A DNA stretch of 64,000 nt from Spizellomyces punctatus DAOM BR117 (Eukaryota; Chytridiomycota; Chytridiomycetes; Spizellomycetales; Spizellomycetaceae). The position numbers and the translations under genes are program-made. Each line of letters starts with the position of its first letter. The first letter of the stretch is position 1. The notes under the pieces were generated by a model. The model ran no database searches and was not told where the DNA came from. It worked only from the letters and a program-made list of their open reading frames with translations. The stretch spans positions 124,001 to 188,000 of the forward strand of contig NW_015971540.1 in assembly GCF_000182565.1 (NCBI RefSeq), given 5' to 3'. Shown here piece by piece: positions 11,514 to 25,700 of the stretch.

Positions 11514-14500
11514 ATGCCGTCTTCGTCCTTGTCCGCGCAGCTCAAGCAGCTGGCTGCGGCTCATGTGCCCGGTACAGGAAAGGGAAAGGCATCGCTTCTA
11601 TTTACGGCCAAACAGGCGGCAGATATAGATATCGATAGTTTATTTGTAATTGGACGAAATGCCCTCGTCGACTTGTGTACCCACAACCCGGCCTTCAAAG
11701 ACTTTGAAGAGACATTATTTTCAGAGAGAATAAAAACCTTGGATAGGACATTGCAGGTTTGCGTCTCGCCGTGTCATCAACAAACATGAAGCCCCATTTT
11801 TGACGCCGCCCCTTGTTCGATAGACAAAGGCGGACAATGAAAAGCTGGACGAAAGCATTAACAAGTTCTTGCGCCTTCTCTCGCCATATTTCCTTTTGCA
11901 AAGTACCTTCAAAGCTCTAGAGTGGCTTTTGCGGCGATTTCGGTGAGTATCCCGAACTGTGCATGATCCGTGTTCAACGAGTTCATCGACTTTCTTGTGA
12001 TATAGAATCAACGAATTCAATGTCGACGTGATCGTGGAATGTATCCTTCCTTACCATGAAACGAAGCAGTTTGTGCAGGTGGTCGGCGTACTCGCCCTAC
12101 CGTAAGTATCTGCGTCTCTGGCCCTTCGTTAAACTGGATTCTGAACGTGTCATACACAGTGAGGACTCGCGGTGGGGTTTTCTCAAGGCGATCCAAAAGA
12201 CCAAGGTGCCTCTGGACCGGGTCACATTGATCCAACGATTGACAGCTGACAGAACTGTGTTGGAGTTCATTTGTGGAATGGTATGAAGAAATATGGTTTT
12301 GGAACATTTGGAGATACGCTGACATGACTGGTTTTTAGATTATATCCTCCAAACAAGCGGGAGTGATCAATAGAACTTTATGGACTTTCTTCGCCTTGAC
12401 CGTTATTCAATATATCCAGAGTTTGACAGTAGTGTCTGATGAGGACATACGCCTGCTTCTGGCCCCACTTCTTTCCCTCTTGCGTATCGGAAATCCCCAA
12501 TACGCGGATCTCTTGGCGACAGCGCAGATGGTGTTTGCTCAGATTGCCAACCGTGCCCCCCTGAGCAACGAAGTTGTGTTAACCATTGTGGAGAATGCGG
12601 CGGCGGGTGTTACCCCCACCACTCTGCAGTCGTCGATCACCTTCCTCTTGACAATATATCGGTCCCAGGAAATCGGCGCTATACCTGCCAAAGCATTTTC
12701 TCGTTTATTGGATGTAAAGGGATTTGAGGAAACGCTGGCACAAATAAACAAGACGTACGAGGCAGATAAGCTGCTCTGCCCAATGTTCGAGGCCGCCGTT
12801 AGTGCACTCGGCAGTCCTGAAAGTGCCCAAAAACTTGCAGCAAGGGCCGAGCAATTTATCGAAGTGATCCTTGATCACGGGGAGCCATCCAGTGAAGCAC
12901 TTTCCTTCTTCGTCAATGCTATTCTCCAGTCGTATCTGGAAAACAGGGATCCCGACGAAGGTTCTGCACTGAAGCTTAAGAATATCTTGCAATCAATGCA
13001 GCGTAGGCACGGTCATGCCGTGGACCAAGTTGTAGAGGCAAAGTTAAAGGATTGCGAACAGCGCGGTGACAAGGAACAACAGCAGGCTCTCTACGACTTT
13101 GTAACATCAACATTTAGAGGAACAGGCGGCCGGGTTGTAAAGAATGCAAACACCACGTTATACCTTAGCCTCCAACACGTAAATGCCAACATTCGTTTGA
13201 TGGCACTAGAAAATTTGACGGAGATGTTGAGCAACGGTGAACAAGAAGATATCGAATTTGCGGAAGATATCCTGTTAAGCCGACTACAGGATGATGACGA
13301 CCGTGTTCTAAAACACGTACTTGAGCTGCCTCTCCTAACCGATATCGTTGAGCCTTTGAAATTGGCCCCTGCAATGCAAGCGTTGTTGCGTTCTGAAACA
13401 GTTTCATTGAAAAACAAATGCCGAGCGTTTGATATATGTGTGGAGCTATTGAAGTCCGACGAAACGCGAACCCTATCCTCTCTCAGGCACGACATATTGG
13501 GATGCTTCCTCCTCACAAGGGAATCTCGTCGACTCAACAGACACTCCTTCGCATGTGCCGCGAAACCTGGTTTCCCACTTCAGGAACTTGTTCGGAAATG
13601 CGAGAACCTAGTCTCTGACCTTGACACTTTGATCGAGTCTAAGGATGGAAAGGCTGCAAAGAGCGCTGCATTCGTCCCTGTAACAGCACGCGCAATCTCT
13701 ACCTTGGCGAATAATCTGAAGAAACCAAAGACCGCTGCAAATATTGATGCCTACGTGGAAGGCTTAGCATCGGCATCTTTCTCTACGCGCCAGTTGAGCG
13801 CATTGGTTTTGATCAAAGCTCTTCAAGCTAAAACCGCCGGAGAACAACTGCAATTGGCTGATCGAATCGTTGCCATTGTTGCGAAGCAATTGAGCACAGT
13901 CAAACGTGATAGCCAAAACGATTGTACTATTCAAGAGGAAACTGGATTGCTCAAAGATATCGTCAACGTCCGTGCGAGCAATGCTTCAAGTCATGCTGTC
14001 GAGTTCCAGGTTGTTATGTTTGTACTGAAAAGCGTAATTGACACCATTATTCGACCAAACGCTGCAACTATTGCATGGTTATCAACCGAGGATGAGCCGA
14101 GCGAAGATGCTAGCCTTTATCGACGACTGATCGTACGTCTTTATGAGACGGTATCATCTCTGAATGGAAACGCAGCCGAGGTCTTGCTGACGACTCTTCT
14201 TCGGAAGCACTTGGCAATGGACGCAGTGCAGTTTTGCACTGCGTACTGGGTGGATAACGGTAGGAACATATTCTCTCCCTACTACTCGTTAACTTAACCT
14301 CATGAACCTTCTTTAAATTGCTAGATAAACCTGTATCCTTGCAGATTAACAGCTTAACAATAGCCACCTCGTTCATCAACATCGCCGCGGATCCTGATGT
14401 TGTGCTAAAATACGATTTCCAATTGGTAATCCCTTCTTTGTTCACTGCCCTGGCCAATCCGGAAAAGGCAGTACGGAGTGCAGCTCTAGACTGTCTGCAA

Positions 14501-17500
14501 GCGATCAAAAACAGCTACGCAAAATGTAATGGAGAATCCAAGTCGAAGAAAGTTCAGACTCAGATCTTTGCCTACGACCAGTTCTACGGTCAAAGTTCCA
14601 AGCAGGTCCAGTATTTGACTTTGACCGCAGCTGCAACCTTTGTGGGAGCAGTTCTTGAAGGAAAGGAGGAGCTGTTGACGGATGCGGGATTTTTGGAGCG
14701 CTACATTCACGATCTTCTTTTGACAAGTTCCGAGAAGAAGATGAGCTATAAGGAGGACCTTTTGTCTTTCCTTTTATCAAATATCCTGGCATTCCCGAAG
14801 ATCGGTGCTCAAATCTCACTGGTATCCACATTAAGATTGGTCGATTCCTCCACGAAGATGAAGACGCTCCATCCTTTACTGGAATCGTTATTGAAGCGTT
14901 TGAGCGGGGATCAGACTTCCACCGAAGAGCTTCGATTGATTGGTGCACTTATCCAGTGCTTCACTCCTAAAGCAACTACCAGCCTGTTCAAGATGAAAAA
15001 TGATCGATACGTGCGCATTTTCTGCAGGCTTCTCGGCGCGGGGGATGATGTTGGCTCCTTCAACCGGGCACAATTCGCCGGCGGATTGTCTGTTGAACGT
15101 TTGGCTCTGCAACAAATTGACAGTAAATGGTTTATTGCTATTCCTGCCGACCGGCAGAGTGAGATATTTTCAGCTGTTGTGCGACTAGCTTATGAAGGAG
15201 AGCAGTCTGTGGTGCAGGATGCGAAGACTGTTTTGAAAACCATACCAGCGTCATACGAACTGATTTTGGCTCAGCTCTTATGCTGCCAGGAGGTACTGTT
15301 ACAGACTGAGAAACGACCAAGCAAAAAAACCAAGGCCGCGAGGTGGGTGCTTTTGCCTATAGAATGATCATATCACCGAAATTGTGTTGACGCGCTACTC
15401 CCAATTCGTGTAGTCGTGAGTTGACAGAGGCCTTCTACCGCTTGAGCACGATTCTCGAGCTACTTGAATACAAGGACGACATTGCTGGAAAACAGAATCT
15501 CGTTGTGCCACTATTCGACCTGCTTGGCCATATTTTGAATGCGGAAGTTACCGATATTCCGGTTTCTGTCGAATATGTGAAGCAGTTGATCCTGTCCGTT
15601 GAGCTATCGCTGTTCAAGGATATTAAGGTAGGTGACTTGCCAAATTTCCAGTATTTCAACAAACCTGAAAATAACGGCTTTGCGTAATTAGAAATTCGGC
15701 TGGCAAATTGACGAGGCTGCGTTGCGTGTCGACCTTATCGTACAATGCATCCGAGTCACAGATAATCCACAGACACACAATGCATCCCTTCTGCTCATGG
15801 CAGCCATTGCCACCGTGTACCCACAAAGCGTGCTACTCAACATTATGCCCGTCTTCACATTTATGGGGGCGAATGTTTTGCGGCAGGATGACAATTACAG
15901 TTTCCATGTCATTCAGCAGGTAACTCATCTGTTGCAGAGAGATAAACAGCGACGCATGTATGCTGATCTGCTCCTTTGCTAGACCTTGACTACAATCATC
16001 CCTCCGCTCGTGCAAAGACACCAGACGGCTGGAGAGAGTCGTGAGAGGATGTTGCATGGTAGGGCGAGCCATCTCTGATACCGTTTGGACATATACTCAC
16101 TCATGCCCTGCCATCTTTAAGAGGTGAAGCCCGTCATGGGAGTGTTTGTGGATGCTCTTTCCCACATTCCCAAGCATCGCCGTCTCAGGTATCTCGTTCT
16201 ATTTTCGCAGTACATTCCCGAATGACCGCCTAACCTCTGTCATAGATTGTTCACGGTACTGATTTCTACGCTGGGAGCCGACACCTTCCTGGATGCCATC
16301 ATTCTCATGCTCATCGCGAAGCACTCGGCCAAAAGCAAACTCCCTGTCAACGCCACCGATGGACTTGGCGAGTTTACTTTGTCGGTCATGTTACAATTCC
16401 CCGTCAGCGTCCAGTTGAAGGTAACACAGTCGTGAACGTCTGTCTTCTCGATTGGTCGCTAATATTCCAACATTGATAGGCTTTGATTTCCATGCTCAAC
16501 ACCACAAGTGCCCTACCATTCGACCAAGCCGAATTGGATAAGGAAAAGCAAATGGACGCTGATGAGTCTGGAATTATTGATTCAAAGTGAGTCCTCCTTG
16601 GATATGGGTACCGGATACTAGAGACATACTTATGCGTGCCCTTGTATCGTAGGACGCATTCTGCAAAAGAGCTTCGCCACATCAAACTGGCGACGGTTGA
16701 CTTTGCTCATCAGCTCTTATCCAACCGGTTGTTTGTCAGCAAAGTCCTTGACCTGCCTACAGAGGAGATTGAAGCTGAACAGCTGAACCTTGTGGAAGCT
16801 ATTCTGGTTTCCACCTCCAATGCGAATTCGTATCAGGCGGAGAGTGACGCGCGAGGACATACCGTTGGAGTCAAGTTTGCAAAAGGTTAGACAGGCTTTA
16901 GATGTGTGAATTTTAGCAACGGTGATCTAACTGGATTCTTTTGCAGCCATGTCCAAGATATTATATGATACGCTGGGCAAGGCGAATGGACTTTTGTCAC
17001 TATCTTCGTTCTTGAACGTGGTCTCTCGTTTGATGAAGCACGAGAATCATATTGTAGGTTCTCCCTCTAGCGCGTCTAGTGAACTGCCACTGACCATGCT
17101 TGACGCGCTATCCTCCTTGCAGATTCGACGAAAAGCTATTACGCTTTTGGATGCCAAGGTGACGGCGATAGGCGACAATATTACAGATGACATGTTGCCG
17201 CAGTTCGCCCATATCGTTGAGGGTTTGAAAGATATTTTGTCGGGTGCCAAGGACGTCAAGGACCAGGAGGTTCGTATTCTTCTCATATTTATTTTATTTG
17301 ACACCTCATACGCTGATACTTTACAATTTAGATGCTGGAAAACAAGCAAACCGCTCTTCTCTGTTTGACTACCATGGCAAATACCATGGCACAAGCAGAT
17401 CCAGACACATATGTGGCGATTTTGGATGTGCTTGTTAGCGAGGCAGCATTGTTGAGCGACAACCGTCAGATTACCGCTTCTTCCATGGTTTGCCTGACCT

Positions 17501-19306
17501 CAATCAGGTTCGCATCATACCAGTTTCACACGTATTCCAATCCGCCTTTGTATTAATATGTTTTTACAGCATGCAGTTGGGATCGCGGGTCCTCCCGTAT
17601 CTGCCAAAGTTCATGCCCGTTATTATTGCAGCGCTCAAAGACGGGCTGGCAGAGAAAGGTTCGAATGCACTATTGCACATTTCCGGTGTATCTGGGGCAG
17701 ATAATAATGGCGTTCTCTCACTTACAGAAGCAAGCGATGCAAAACAGCTTGTGATATTGGGCGCTTTAGGGTCCCTTCATGCTTTGGTAGACACTGTACC
17801 GCAGTTTATAAGTCCTTATGTTCTACCATTGCTTGAACAAGCCCTCCATCCTGCTCTTCAAGGCACTGCTGAGCAAGAAGGTTTTAGCAGTAGGGTAAGT
17901 AATCATGAACAATCGACAGTTCTGATGATGCCGCAGTCTAATGTCTATACTGAGTGCAGGCGATAGAGAAGAGTAATGATCTTCTAAGCACCATTGCACG
18001 AAAAGTCGCACCACGCATCCTCCTCCCGGCAATCTTCTCTCACCTCAAAATTGCACTCCAGTCAGGGCGTCAGTCGATGCTGGCGCTATTTGATCTTGTC
18101 GGCAACACGATTGCTCACATGGCTCGTACCGACTTGACTCAATATCGAACGGAGCTTTTCCGATTCTTTTTGGTTTCATTCGATTACCGTCGTACATATG
18201 CCAGCAAGATTTCAGAAGAGGTATGTAGCATAACTGCTTTCACTTTCTTGTGCTTTAGAGACACTAAATCATATGGATTGTGTGTCAACAGGATGTGGAA
18301 GCTGTCGAAAACAGCATCATATCGTCGTTCTTGCAGCTCGTTATGAAGCTGAATGAAACTTTGTTCAAACCTCTGTTCCTCAAGCTGGTGGACTGGGCAA
18401 CTTCGGAGCTTTTGATAAAGCACGGTGAGTGTTTGGTAGCTGAAAGCGGGTTAAACTTCCCTCCAGCTTATTTTATCCCTACTTTAGGTTTGAGTGAAGA
18501 GGGTGTCAATGCGCGCCAGCTGTTCTTCTACCGCTTGGTGGATAGCCTCTTGGGTCGCCTCAAGGTACGTCCGGTGGTGAAATCGTTAGAATGTAGAATG
18601 AAAAGCTAATCGCGACGCTGCTATAGTCCATCTTTGCCCCATACTATGTATACGTCTTGGATAATTCCATTGCAAAGCTCAACGCATTCACGAAGCAGGA
18701 CTACCCCCACGCGCTATGGATGTACATTGTCAGTTCGCTGCATAAATGCTTCCTTTATGATAATGATGGTAAGCAAGCTGTTTCCTGTGCATTCGTCATA
18801 CTATCGTATACTCATTTGTTTTCAGGAATGATTGATGCTGCCAAGTTTGATAAACTCCTACCACCACTTGTCAACCAAATTGAAACCATGGATCACCACG
18901 GCAAGGATTACATGGATCGTATGACCGGCTACCTTGTGCCGTGTCTCGGTCAATTGGCAGTGACTGCAGGGAAAGACACAATGTGGAAGCCACTTAATCA
19001 CCAAGTGTTGTTGAAAACACGCAGCGAGCATGCGGAGATCCGTCTTGTGGCCCTGAAAGTTTTGCAAGAGTTGTACACCCGCTTGGGTGAGGAGATGCTC
19101 ATTCTCTTCCCGGAGACGATCCCCTTCTTGGCAGAGTTGATGGAGGGTAAGTTTGACATCACGTTGATCGGCCACTGTACGAGCTCCACTAATACTTGAA
19201 CGTTAATGCAGATGATGACGCGCAAGTCGAAGCACTATGTCAAGAAGTTTGTCTACAGATTCAGCAGTATATTGGAGAAGATATTCAGCAGTATTTTAAT
19301 GCATGA
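11514..19306 (+). CDS. UTP10: U3 snoRNP protein UTP10 / HEATR1
   Basis: Twenty-two exons give 2154 residues, close to human HEATR1 and longer than yeast Utp10: 11514-11756, 11830-11942, 12006-12101, 12160-12280, 12339-14259, 14325-15342, 15414-15627, 15692-15919, 15983-16058, 16122-16188, 16246-16420, 16480-16586, 16653-16885, 16947-17269, 17332-17507, 17570-17894, 17960-18220, 18292-18424, 18488-18564, 18627-18768, 18826-19146, 19212-19306. Phases agree throughout. The N-terminus (MPSSSLSAQLKQLAA, SLFVIGRNAL, LCTHNPAFKDFEETLFSE) is diagnostic. The body is HEAT-like helical repeats and the C-terminus is the BP28CT-type region (LKVLQELYTRLGEEML, FLAELMED). The protein acts in the t-UTP subcomplex of the nucleolar SSU processome, in pre-18S rRNA transcription and early cleavage. 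Confidence 0.96.
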
Positions 19307-19489
19307 AGGGACAGTGGAAGATCATCAGTCTATATAATGGGGATGTCTGCTTCCGGGAAACGGTCCTTTGGGAAGATGCGGCATGTAAATATTAGCAATT
19401 ATTTTCATAATAGAACATGGGTAGAGCAGGATGCGTTGTTAACTTGCAGTCGAATGTTTTCATTTGGTTGTTGCTACAATACTCGCAAC

Positions 19490-19997
19490 TCAGAATAATA
19501 GCCTCTTCACAACTGGCCACACCCCAGTCTCCTTCTGCCCCTCCTTCACTTCCACATCGGTGTCTGTTGGTATTTCAATCTTTGGCAGGTATTTCACTGG
19601 ATGAGATCGATACATTGGCCAAGGTGGTATGGATACCTATCATGCAGACTGGTTATTGAAAGATACAAGACGACACACTAGGCCTAAGCATATATCTTAC
19701 CAATGACGCTATTATCCCACCAGCAAGTAGAATGTATAAGGTTGTTTGGAGTGACTGTAGCGCAAAGCCCACCAAGAAGGATACTATCTGCAAGGGTGAA
19801 AGGATGGGGCGATATGAGCAATTTATATGCCATAGTTTGGAACCTTAAGAACACGCACTCCACTGAATGTAAGGATGAGGTGAAGGTATCTTTCGGAAAG
19901 ACGCTGTCCCTCAAAGTCCTGTAAAGTTTGTCAGACTTGCGTACCCGGAGAGAGAGAAGCCTGCTCTACTTACTATTTTTGCGTCCAGGTCGAGCAT
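19490..19997 (-). CDS. SPC1: Signal peptidase complex subunit 1 (SPCS1/SPC12)
   Basis: Four exons, 19997-19974, 19918-19844, 19787-19701 and 19636-19490, give 110 residues. The short first exon encodes MLDLDAKI. The core has DFEGQRLSERY, a first TM (LHLILTFSG), a second TM (LYILLAGGIIASL) and the family signature VSIPPWPMYRSHPVKYLP. It is a small ER-membrane subunit of signal peptidase that helps the complex distinguish signal peptides from TM helices. It is head-to-head with the AKAP7-like gene, about 118 bp between starts. The gene is too fragmented by introns to appear as one long ORF. Confidence 0.93.
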
Positions 19998-20114
19998 TGT
20001 CAAATGGCGCTCTGAAGGTGTGTCGGGCCACGGGCTGGTCAAGGTGAGATCGGTCACGTGTAAGTGATGAGCACATCCTGCTGGATGGTCTGCTTGCATT
20101 GCCGACTATCAGTG

Positions 20115-21279
20115 ATGCGACGGCACTCATCGTTGGCACTGGTTATTTCTCGTCGTCTCCTTCGCGCGGCTCACGGAATGCACACAGAACATGAAGGTTC
20201 TCAAGGTGGTCTAGTGCACCGCCCCAGTCTGACGGGGTCTTCTGGAACCGTGCGTCTTCGCAGTGTGATGACGTCCACTCAAGGTCGTGCCCGAGAGGTG
20301 GAGACGGGACATGCAGAGTCGCAAGGAGAGATAGCCTTCGGGGATAAGCATGTGGTCCGTTCCTTTGAAATAGAACGACATTTGTCTTCTGAAGATGCGA
20401 ATAATCACAAGAATTTCGAACAGAACGCTGTCGTGACAAGGACGGGGTTGGATGGGCAAGTCGTATCCGCACACTCCCACGTCAGCAAACGAGCGAGGAC
20501 AGCTTTGGAAGATGCTGACCACGGATCAATTGCGGAGGGAAAAAAAGTGAAGGAGCGACCAAATTTCTTCCTCTCAATGCGTCTGAACGACCCAGACATT
20601 CAAGGCCACTTTCATCATTTTTATGAACATATGCACACACAGCATCCGATCCTGAAGCCATGTCTTATTCCACCGCAGCAGGTGAGATGCTCTCAAGAGC
20701 TCAGCCAGAACTGCTAGGATCTCCGCTGAAGACGCATGGCTTCTTGCTTGCAGATGCATCTGACTCTACTAGTTATGCACCTTGATGACACAACCAAAGA
20801 TGAAGCTATCAAATGCTTTAATAGTTCGCGTGAGATTGTACAGAATTACTTCAACGGCAGGCGTCCGTCCTTGCATTTTCGGGGAACTGGCTCCTTTGGT
20901 AGTCGAGTCGTCTTTGCCACACCGGAGCAGAATGCTGACCTAGACATGGTTCGAGAAATGGCGGCAGCTCTAAAGCAGCATTTTACTGATTGGGGAATCT
21001 CTCTCCCGGGTAATAAGGAGGCGTTCGTTCCCCACTGTACTCTCATGGTAAAGTTCAGTTGGACACGTCTTTAAGAAGTTCAACATCTGAAAGAACTCTG
21101 TTTAGAAAATCAAAGATAGCCGCAAATTGAAATTCATTCCAAAGGAAGCTTGGAAGGAGTTCAAGGAAGTCGATTGGGGCTCCTCAATCGTAGCCAACTT
21201 GGAGCTCTCCTCCATGATTGCGAAGAAAGATCCCGATGGGTATTACAAAGCCATTGCTACCTTGCCTTTCGGTAAATGA
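20115..21279 (+). CDS. AKAP7-like 2H phosphoesterase domain protein
   Basis: Exons 20115-20681, 20754-21047 and 21106-21279 give 344 residues. The start at 20115 (MRRHSSLALVISRRLLRA) is chosen as a possible mitochondrial presequence; an in-frame ATG at 20064 is the alternative. The C-terminal 190 residues carry both HxT motifs of the 2H fold (MHLTLLVMH and VPHCTLM), the 'FRGTGSFGSRVVFA' strand and the ending DPDGYYKAIATLPFG, closely like the AKAP7 central domain. That domain binds 5'-AMP or cleaves 2',5'-linked RNA in relatives. A KRAR basic patch sits in the linker. No RII-binding helix is seen, so a PKA-anchoring role is not supported. Confidence 0.85.
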
Positions 21280-22110
21280 GGAATTGCGGATTCCTCGTTG
21301 ATGAAAGAACACGAACATCAGTGGAAACACTTACGAACCACCGCCATCTCTCCAAAGCACCTCCCATTCGGCCAGATTCTGAGCAATTGCTCAACAGGCA
21401 ATGCATATGCGAGATTGGCGATCGGTTGAGGTTCCACTTGATTCAATTCAGATGGTTGCACCCTGTGGCTGTCTTGAGAGTCTTGAGTTGTATGCGCTCT
21501 CCTGCAGTGGATCTTTGGGTGCCATGGGGGCCATACGATTTTCAGGCCTTGCGAATGACGCCTGGCGACACCTGGTACCTGTTGCTGAACTTGAAACTAG
21601 GCGACAAATGACAGCGAAGTTTGCATCAGAGCTACGCAATGCAAATACTCCAATGGAATTTGCCCACTAAATAAATAGAATAGAATTACATGTGTCTCTC
21701 CAAATGGACAAAATCGGCATCCCTTCTAGCCGATACTGCTTCACTTTCGTTTCTTTCTTTACATCTTTGGCAATTGTAGGTTTCGCACTCCCCCCAGTCT
21801 CAAAACATACAAACATGCATGGGTGGCAACGTAATCGTGCCCATATGCATCGAGGTACACTGCATCACGTAGAGTTCAATGCTCGATGACGGCAAGGCCC
21901 GCGCTTGTCCCAGCAGCGGCTTTCTTTGAGCCGCAGCTCAGCTGCTGGGCGAAGGTCAAAACGCACGAAATTTTAGATTCCGATAATCCCGATCAATTTA
22001 AACCATTTTTATTGCATTTAAATGTAACACTCGAATATCAACACGTGATCAGACGATATTGTTCACGACGAGATGAGCGCTTGCTTCACAGTCGGAGATC
22101 CTACAGCGAA
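21280..22110. other. Intergenic, about 830 bp
   Basis: Between two plus-strand genes. Overlapping ORFs of about 110 and 90 codons lie on the plus strand after 21276, but they show no domain pattern and no sensible splice link to the AKAP7-like gene. They are read here as 3'-flank noise. Confidence 0.35.
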
Positions 22111-22571
22111 ATGGCTGGTCCAAAGTTAAACCCCAAGCTAAAGGTTTGTCGGGGTTTGATGGCTATCATACACTTACTTGTTAAAATTGAAGTTCACCCT
22201 CCTTCAAGCTCATACTCCTGACCATTACAGGCCTGTATGGTGGATATGGTAAGACTACTTTCGTCATGGCAAAACACCCAGACTCTACCATAACAAAGTT
22301 TTACGAAAAACAGCGATACACCAGTTTACGCAGCGACGAACAGATTTAGAGGTATGTTCAATACTATTGTGAACATGCATGTGGGCATGTAAACTGACGC
22401 CAACATATCAAGCTTGAACAAAAGGTGCAGACTGCCAAACGGTATACAGACGAGGAGATATTGGCAAAGTAAATATTTTGACGACCTTCCCGTGAAGTTC
22501 ACTATAATTTAACTTCTTTCCGTTATCCAAGATGGGAAGCGGATCGGGCAAAGCAATCCAAAACAGCATGA
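22111..22571 (+). CDS. Tiny single-TM protein, mitochondrial type
   Basis: Five mini-exons, 22111-22143, 22209-22248, 22299-22351, 22413-22468 and 22532-22571, join with consistent phases to 73 residues, with stop TGA at 22569. The product starts MAGPKLNPKLK, has one short membrane helix (LILLTITGLYGGYVL), then a strongly charged helix rich in Lys, Arg and Glu, ending WEADRAKQSKTA. Small size, a basic N-terminus, one TM with GxxGG and a charged tail are typical of respiratory-chain or ATP-synthase accessory subunits or assembly factors, but the family was not recognised. It is invisible to ORF calling because no exon exceeds 56 nt. Confidence 0.6.
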
Positions 22572-22702
22572 TCTTCTAATTATGAAGTCCGCATCGTACC
22601 GGACCGAGGCGATCCATTCCCCAGTTTAGCTAATGTGCCCATGCAGCTTAGAAGTCTTCGCGACCTATTAGCGGGTTAGAAAAGTCCGATTGATCTGACG
22701 TA

Positions 22703-25700
22703 TCAAGCTAAGGCAGGAATGTCAAGTTGCTAGAATAGAGGTGGATGAGGGTTGTATCCACGGGAAGTTATCCAAAAGTGCCCCTCAGCAGGTACTTACA
22801 AAAGAGTCAATTAGGGGTGACGGCCCCCAATAAATGATGCTGTGCTTGTGCGCTGCAGGATGGAATCTGAGAGGCTGTTTGAATCAGCAAAGAGCCAAAT
22901 AGGCATTCAAAACTCACCGCACGTCCATATATACGACATCAAGAACTGCCAATCATTCGCATCCTCCTCGTAATGGAACTTCAACACGGAAATAACCTTT
23001 GCCGACATGCTAATTAGCGACAGCAATGTAAAACCAACAAAGGCGTTGGCAAACCTTCAGCTTAGAGATGCTCCAGGTCTTTGAAGCGCGGTCGATGACT
23101 CCTGCCACGTCGGCTGCAGAAGGCATTTTGAGATCGGCCTCCAGCAACTTGTCATGGAAGTATGATATCACCTAGATAGTTTGCAGGATTCTCATATGTC
23201 AAGTGGCGCTTCCAGACTTACGAAAAAGGAACCTGCTAGCCACATACCCGATCAATATTTTCTACCAAATCGCCAAACCGCGGATGGAGTTTGAATTGTG
23301 CAAAAGCTTCGCGTTTATGCAATAGCGCATATACTAGCTCCGGGTTATGTTTAATTGAATACGTAACCACCGAGTTGATCATCTCGAGGAGCACTGCCAC
23401 TAAATCCCCGTAAATAATAGTGTCGGGGTCGTCTTCTGACGGATCTGGCTACACGCACATATCGATGTTCAGAGTGGAGAATGGCATTGCGGATGTGGCA
23501 CAATCCTACAAACCTGAGCAGATATAGGTGTGCTAACATCTTCCGATGACTCGCGAGCTAGTTGTCCAGTGAGCTTCAAATACCGTTTTGCAACCATATC
23601 ATAAAAGCTAGAGGACAGAAATATAAGTATGCCTTATTATCCAGACAGGATCAGTTAACCATATATGCACTCACCTCACAACTCTCTGAGCGACAATGGA
23701 TTGGATTCCTGAAATGTTGCGCGCCATATTGGCAAGAATGGCCACACAAACCGTATGGGAATATGTATCCTGTGCATACCGGTCTCATGTTAGCACTGTT
23801 GCAACCATTCGACATTCTACCCGCAATATAAACGGACCTTAAAAGTCGACAGGTTTGCTTGGATACACCGAATCAAGACCAGAATAGTCAAACCGCCCAA
23901 TGACACAGATTTGAGGACTCTTTCGGTGTACCACGGCTGAGCAGGAATGATCTGTACAATCAATATATCAACGCTTGATCAATAACAGTGCCCTAAACCA
24001 GGGGAATGCAAGGCGATGCCATACGATTCTCTGCATACTGTCAGTCAAAACATCATCCTGAGATAGCAGTAGGATGAGGACAAGTAGGATGTACAGCTGT
24101 GGATAGTTCATCCTCTGTTCCACCAGCTCGTATATTTGCCTCAGAATTGGCAACAACTTTAATATAACAGCGGTTAATGGATAAAAAGAAATGCAGGCAA
24201 GATGGATTGGTGGTCTTACCAAACCTTCCGGATCGGTTCGTGACAACATGTAACTTCGAAAGCTTCTATTGTGAAGTAGCAGAGGGTATAATATCAATCC
24301 AGCTTCTTCACTTGAAATATTACTAGCATAATACCAAGGTTTAGTTTGGTTTGACGCGTGGAGCAGGTCTGTCGGCGGTAATACCTGCACAATGTTTGAT
24401 AAACATGTCGAAAGGAGACGTTGATGGAATGATCATCCTCAGCCATTTGTGATGAATCCGAGACTGCACCTCGCATAAGAAATCGGACCGTCAATCTTAA
24501 AGACAAGCCGCATGCCTACCATTACTATCCTGAAAACGTTTGATGGCCTCTTTAAATTCGTTGGCAAAGTGCTTGGGATTTTGCGCAGAGAGAATCAGAA
24601 AGAGGATTGCACTTTTATCTCCTAAAGGAGATGGCGCTGCCCCTTCTGGCTTCTTGGTGGCAAAAAGGTAGGAGTATGCACTGTAGAGCATCCCTATCGA
24701 CAGAACGTCCGCAGTGCGAAATCAATTCGTAGAGCCGTATAAAAAAAACAACACAGCTCTCACAAACCTCCTGATGAGCCAACAGGAGGTGGACGATGAA
24801 CGAAGTTCATAAGCAGTCGCTGCATCGCTCCTCCTGCAAAGTGACTTTGAACGACTTCGTTAGTGTACGCGCACCCCACTGAGAACCGAACTGATGCAAT
24901 ACCTTAATCTGTCCATTACAATATCCATGAAATATGACCCCTCTACAGCGCTCGATAGTGGCTGATATAATTGTGCAGAACACATCACTATAAGAAGATT
25001 CATCGCTTCCATGTAGAAATCATAGTTGATAGCGGTACTACGATGGCATATGATCATCAGCCTCAAATACACAACGGAGTGCCGTAGTTCCTTCCCACCT
25101 AGCATCCGCGTAGATAATAATATGAAACAGCTCTTCGAGAAGTTGTTGTGCTCGGAGCCGTTTGTCTGACAAGTGCAATCCGTTATTCACCGTATGCCGC
25201 TATATTCCCGAACCTGCAACACCGTACCATGCACCACATGTGAGTCGAGAGCCATTTGCGCCTGATCAGATTTAAACTGGGAAGTCGTTTGGCTTTTGAG
25301 GGAGAGGGTCCTGTCCACTGGGAATGATGAGTATGTTTAAGTGTACAAGCCTAAACACCATGGTCCACTCACTTTCGAACTGCTCGTGAATCTGTATCTG
25401 CGTAAGACTATCAACAAAGTGCTTTGTGCACAATCGAACCAGGAACAAAGCATTATATGCTTCTACCGTCCAAGTTCTGTGAACGCACGTAATTGGCACG
25501 GATGAGATGCTCTGATTTGATTTTTGCACAACAAGCCCGAACAAGCTCACCCATCATACGCCATGACCCGCATGAATCGCATATGGCTGAGAAGGTACAG
25601 AAGCAGAACATTGAAGTTTCCCGTCATAGGATTGTTCTGTGCTGTTCATTACACATTACGCATAAGCTTTATTCGCAAGCAGCAAAAAGTGATTACATGG

